In this document: in pieces, positions 62,899-64,000 of the stretch | How positions within the stretch are numbered: the first letter of the stretch is position 1 | Layout: each line of letters opens with the position of its first letter | Assembly (NCBI RefSeq): GCF_000024425.1 | Contig: NC_013946.1 | Location: forward strand, 2,294,001-2,358,000 | Length of the DNA stretch: 64,000 nt | Direction: 5' to 3' | Source of the DNA: Meiothermus ruber DSM 1279 | GTDB lineage: Bacteria > Deinococcota > Deinococci > Deinococcales > Thermaceae | The notes under the pieces: generated by a model | Told to the model about the DNA's origin: nothing | The model's database searches: none | What the model saw: the letters and a program-made list of their open reading frames with translations, nothing else | Made by a program: the position numbers and the translations under genes

Positions 62899-63291
62899 AT
62901 GACACTAGCCGAACGCCTTCGTGAGCTGCGCACCCAGCAGGGCTGGCGCCTCAAAGACCTCTCCGAGAAAAGCGGGCTCTCGGTGCCCTACCTGTCTGAC
63001 CTCGAGCGGGGCCGCACCAACCCCTCGCTCGACACCCTGCAAACCCTGGCAACCTCCTACAACCTATCGGTCAACGACCTGCTGGCCCCAGTAGACTTCT
63101 ACGGCGAGCGCACCGAAGCCTCGCTGCCCAAGGGCCTGGCCGAACTCATCGCCGACCCCCAACTCGGGGCCGAGATCACCCCCGAGTGGCAGCGCACCCT
63201 GGCCCGCATCGAGCTGCGGGGCAAGCGCCCGGAGTCCAAACGCGACTGGTACGAGATCTTCCTGCACCTCAAGCGGGTGCTGGAAGGCTAG
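62899..63291 (+). CDS. XRE family transcriptional regulator
   Basis: A 130-residue DNA-binding protein. The helix-turn-helix spans about residues 5-60: [60 protein letters not shown]. The rest (about 65-130) is a short helical domain of unknown ligand. The start at 62899 is set by the leaderless promoter. It probably controls itself and the divergent small operon. Confidence 0.92.
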   Translation: MTLAERLRELRTQQGWRLKDLSEKSGLSVPYLSDLERGRTNPSLDTLQTLATSYNLSVNDLLAPVDFYGERTEASLPKGLAELIADPQLGAEITPEWQRTLARIELRGKRPESKRDWYEIFLHLKRVLEG

Positions 63292-63333
63292 AACAGCCTC
63301 TAAGTTAAGGTTGGGGCGGCACCAGGTGAATTA

Positions 63334-63924
63334 ATGAAGACGCTCATTACAGAATTCATTAGCCTTGACGGAATCGTCCAGGCGCCTGGTGCCCCAAGCG
63401 AAGACACCGACGGCGGCTTTGCCCATGGTGGGTGGATGGCAAAGTACTTTGACCCGGAGGTGATGGGAGGTACGTTTGACGAGCTTGCTAGGCAAAGCGA
63501 CGCGCTCTTACAAGGACGCCGCACCTATCAGAACTCGGCCGTCGCTTGGCCTACTCGGTCGGGGGATTCCTTCTCGGACTGGATCAACCAGGTGCAGAAG
63601 TACGTCGTGTCCAATACGCTCACCGAGAAGGACATTACTTGGAAGCCCACCTCTATCATCCGCGGCGACGACCTCCTCGAGGCCGTGTCCGAGCTCCGTG
63701 CGCAGCCGGGTGGCTACATCTACGTGTACGGCAGCGCAACATTGGTGCGGTCGCTGCTTGCTGCTGACCTTGTCGACGAGTTGCTGCTAACGGTTGCGCC
63801 GATTCTCCTTGGCAGGGGCAAGACCATCTTCCCCACAACCGAGAAGATGGCCTCGTTCGAGCTGGTGTCTTCAGTCAAAGCAAAAACCGGTGCGCTGGTG
63901 TGCCGATATGTGCGCGCCCGGTAA
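63334..63924 (+). CDS. Dihydrofolate reductase family protein (RibD C-terminal-like)
   Basis: A 196-residue protein of the DHFR/RibD-C fold: ITEFISLDGIVQAPGAP at the start, LLQGRRTYQNSAVAWP, VYGSATLVRSLLAADLVDELLLTVAPILLGRGKTIF near the end. Such stand-alone proteins bind NAD(P)H and are not the essential DHFR. Leucine codons are more mixed (CTT, TTG, CTA) than in neighbouring genes, a weak hint of transfer. Confidence 0.88.
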   Translation: MKTLITEFISLDGIVQAPGAPSEDTDGGFAHGGWMAKYFDPEVMGGTFDELARQSDALLQGRRTYQNSAVAWPTRSGDSFSDWINQVQKYVVSNTLTEKDITWKPTSIIRGDDLLEAVSELRAQPGGYIYVYGSATLVRSLLAADLVDELLLTVAPILLGRGKTIFPTTEKMASFELVSSVKAKTGALVCRYVRAR

Positions 63925-63980
63925 GCCCTTGTCTTAGCAAAGGTCATTAGGCCGCCCATCAAACCCAGGAGTGCAGAATC

Positions 63981-64000
63981 GTGAGCAAAGTTTTCGTCAA
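63981..64000 (+). CDS. Start of a further gene, cut by the window edge
   Basis: A GTG at 63981 opens MSKVFV and runs off the edge. AGGAG lies 8-12 nt upstream. The opening is like that of DHFR-family proteins, so a tandem relative of the preceding gene is possible, but six codons cannot show it. Confidence 0.4.

Overview
The window reads as ordinary chromosome from a member of the Deinococcus-Thermus phylum, most likely Meiothermus or a close relative. I infer this from four things: GC-rich coding sequence; an archaeal-type aspartyl-tRNA synthetase; a Taq-like DNA polymerase I with a degenerate proofreading domain; and many genes whose -10 box sits 6-7 nt before the start codon, the leaderless arrangement known from this phylum. 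The hexamer CTCGAG is also strongly over-represented. No search was run, so the genus is an impression. I saw no tRNA, rRNA, CRISPR array, insertion sequence or phage.

Layout. 0-5.7 kb: a decayed reading frame at the edge, photolyase, an alpha/beta hydrolase, an acyltransferase, an M19 dipeptidase and a TSUP exporter. 5.8-15.5 kb: Lon, a DUF1517 protein, IspG, a peroxiredoxin, a small orphan gene, a thioredoxin-like protein, ManA, then metallophosphoesterase-SDR-HD, preceded by an unusual fold-rich intergenic segment (13400-13516). 15.6-22 kb: a DUF2207/LemA pair, a DUF433/DUF5615 toxin-antitoxin-like pair coupled to an HMG-CoA-lyase-like gene, FUN14, a dienoyl-CoA-reductase-like SDR and thiolase. 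22-29.5 kb: IspF, a UPF0126 membrane protein, MgtE behind a structured leader that can hide its ribosome binding site, a YwiC-like protein, an iron-type ABC permease plus ATPase, and TruA. 29.5-37.1 kb: a secreted beta-barrel-like protein, then a dipeptide/oligopeptide ABC system on the minus strand with two permeases, one intact binding protein and an upstream paralogue interrupted by an amber codon.

37.4-50.6 kb: an ErpA/IscA-type Fe-S protein, an M24 peptidase, Prs, an LCP protein, an HD phosphohydrolase, a crotonase, DNA polymerase I carrying a 431-residue intein, AspRS, an HRDC protein and a fatty acid desaturase. 50.7-59.8 kb: a cold shock protein, a carboxymuconolactone-decarboxylase-family protein, a HAD hydrolase, and a purine operon purB-purC-purS-purQ-HAD-purL-purF. 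59.8-64 kb: nitroreductase, two VOC proteins, a small regulator-like cluster with a divergent XRE regulator, and one complete plus one just-starting gene, the first a dihydrofolate-reductase-like protein.

The genes group into de novo purine synthesis (Prs supplies PRPP; the pur operon uses it), MEP isoprenoid steps (IspG, IspF), beta-oxidation-type enzymes (thiolase, dienoyl-CoA reductase-like SDR, crotonase), peptide uptake, and metal handling. The observations most worth following up are the intein in the polymerase active site, the candidate RNA at 13400-13516, and the mgtE leader.
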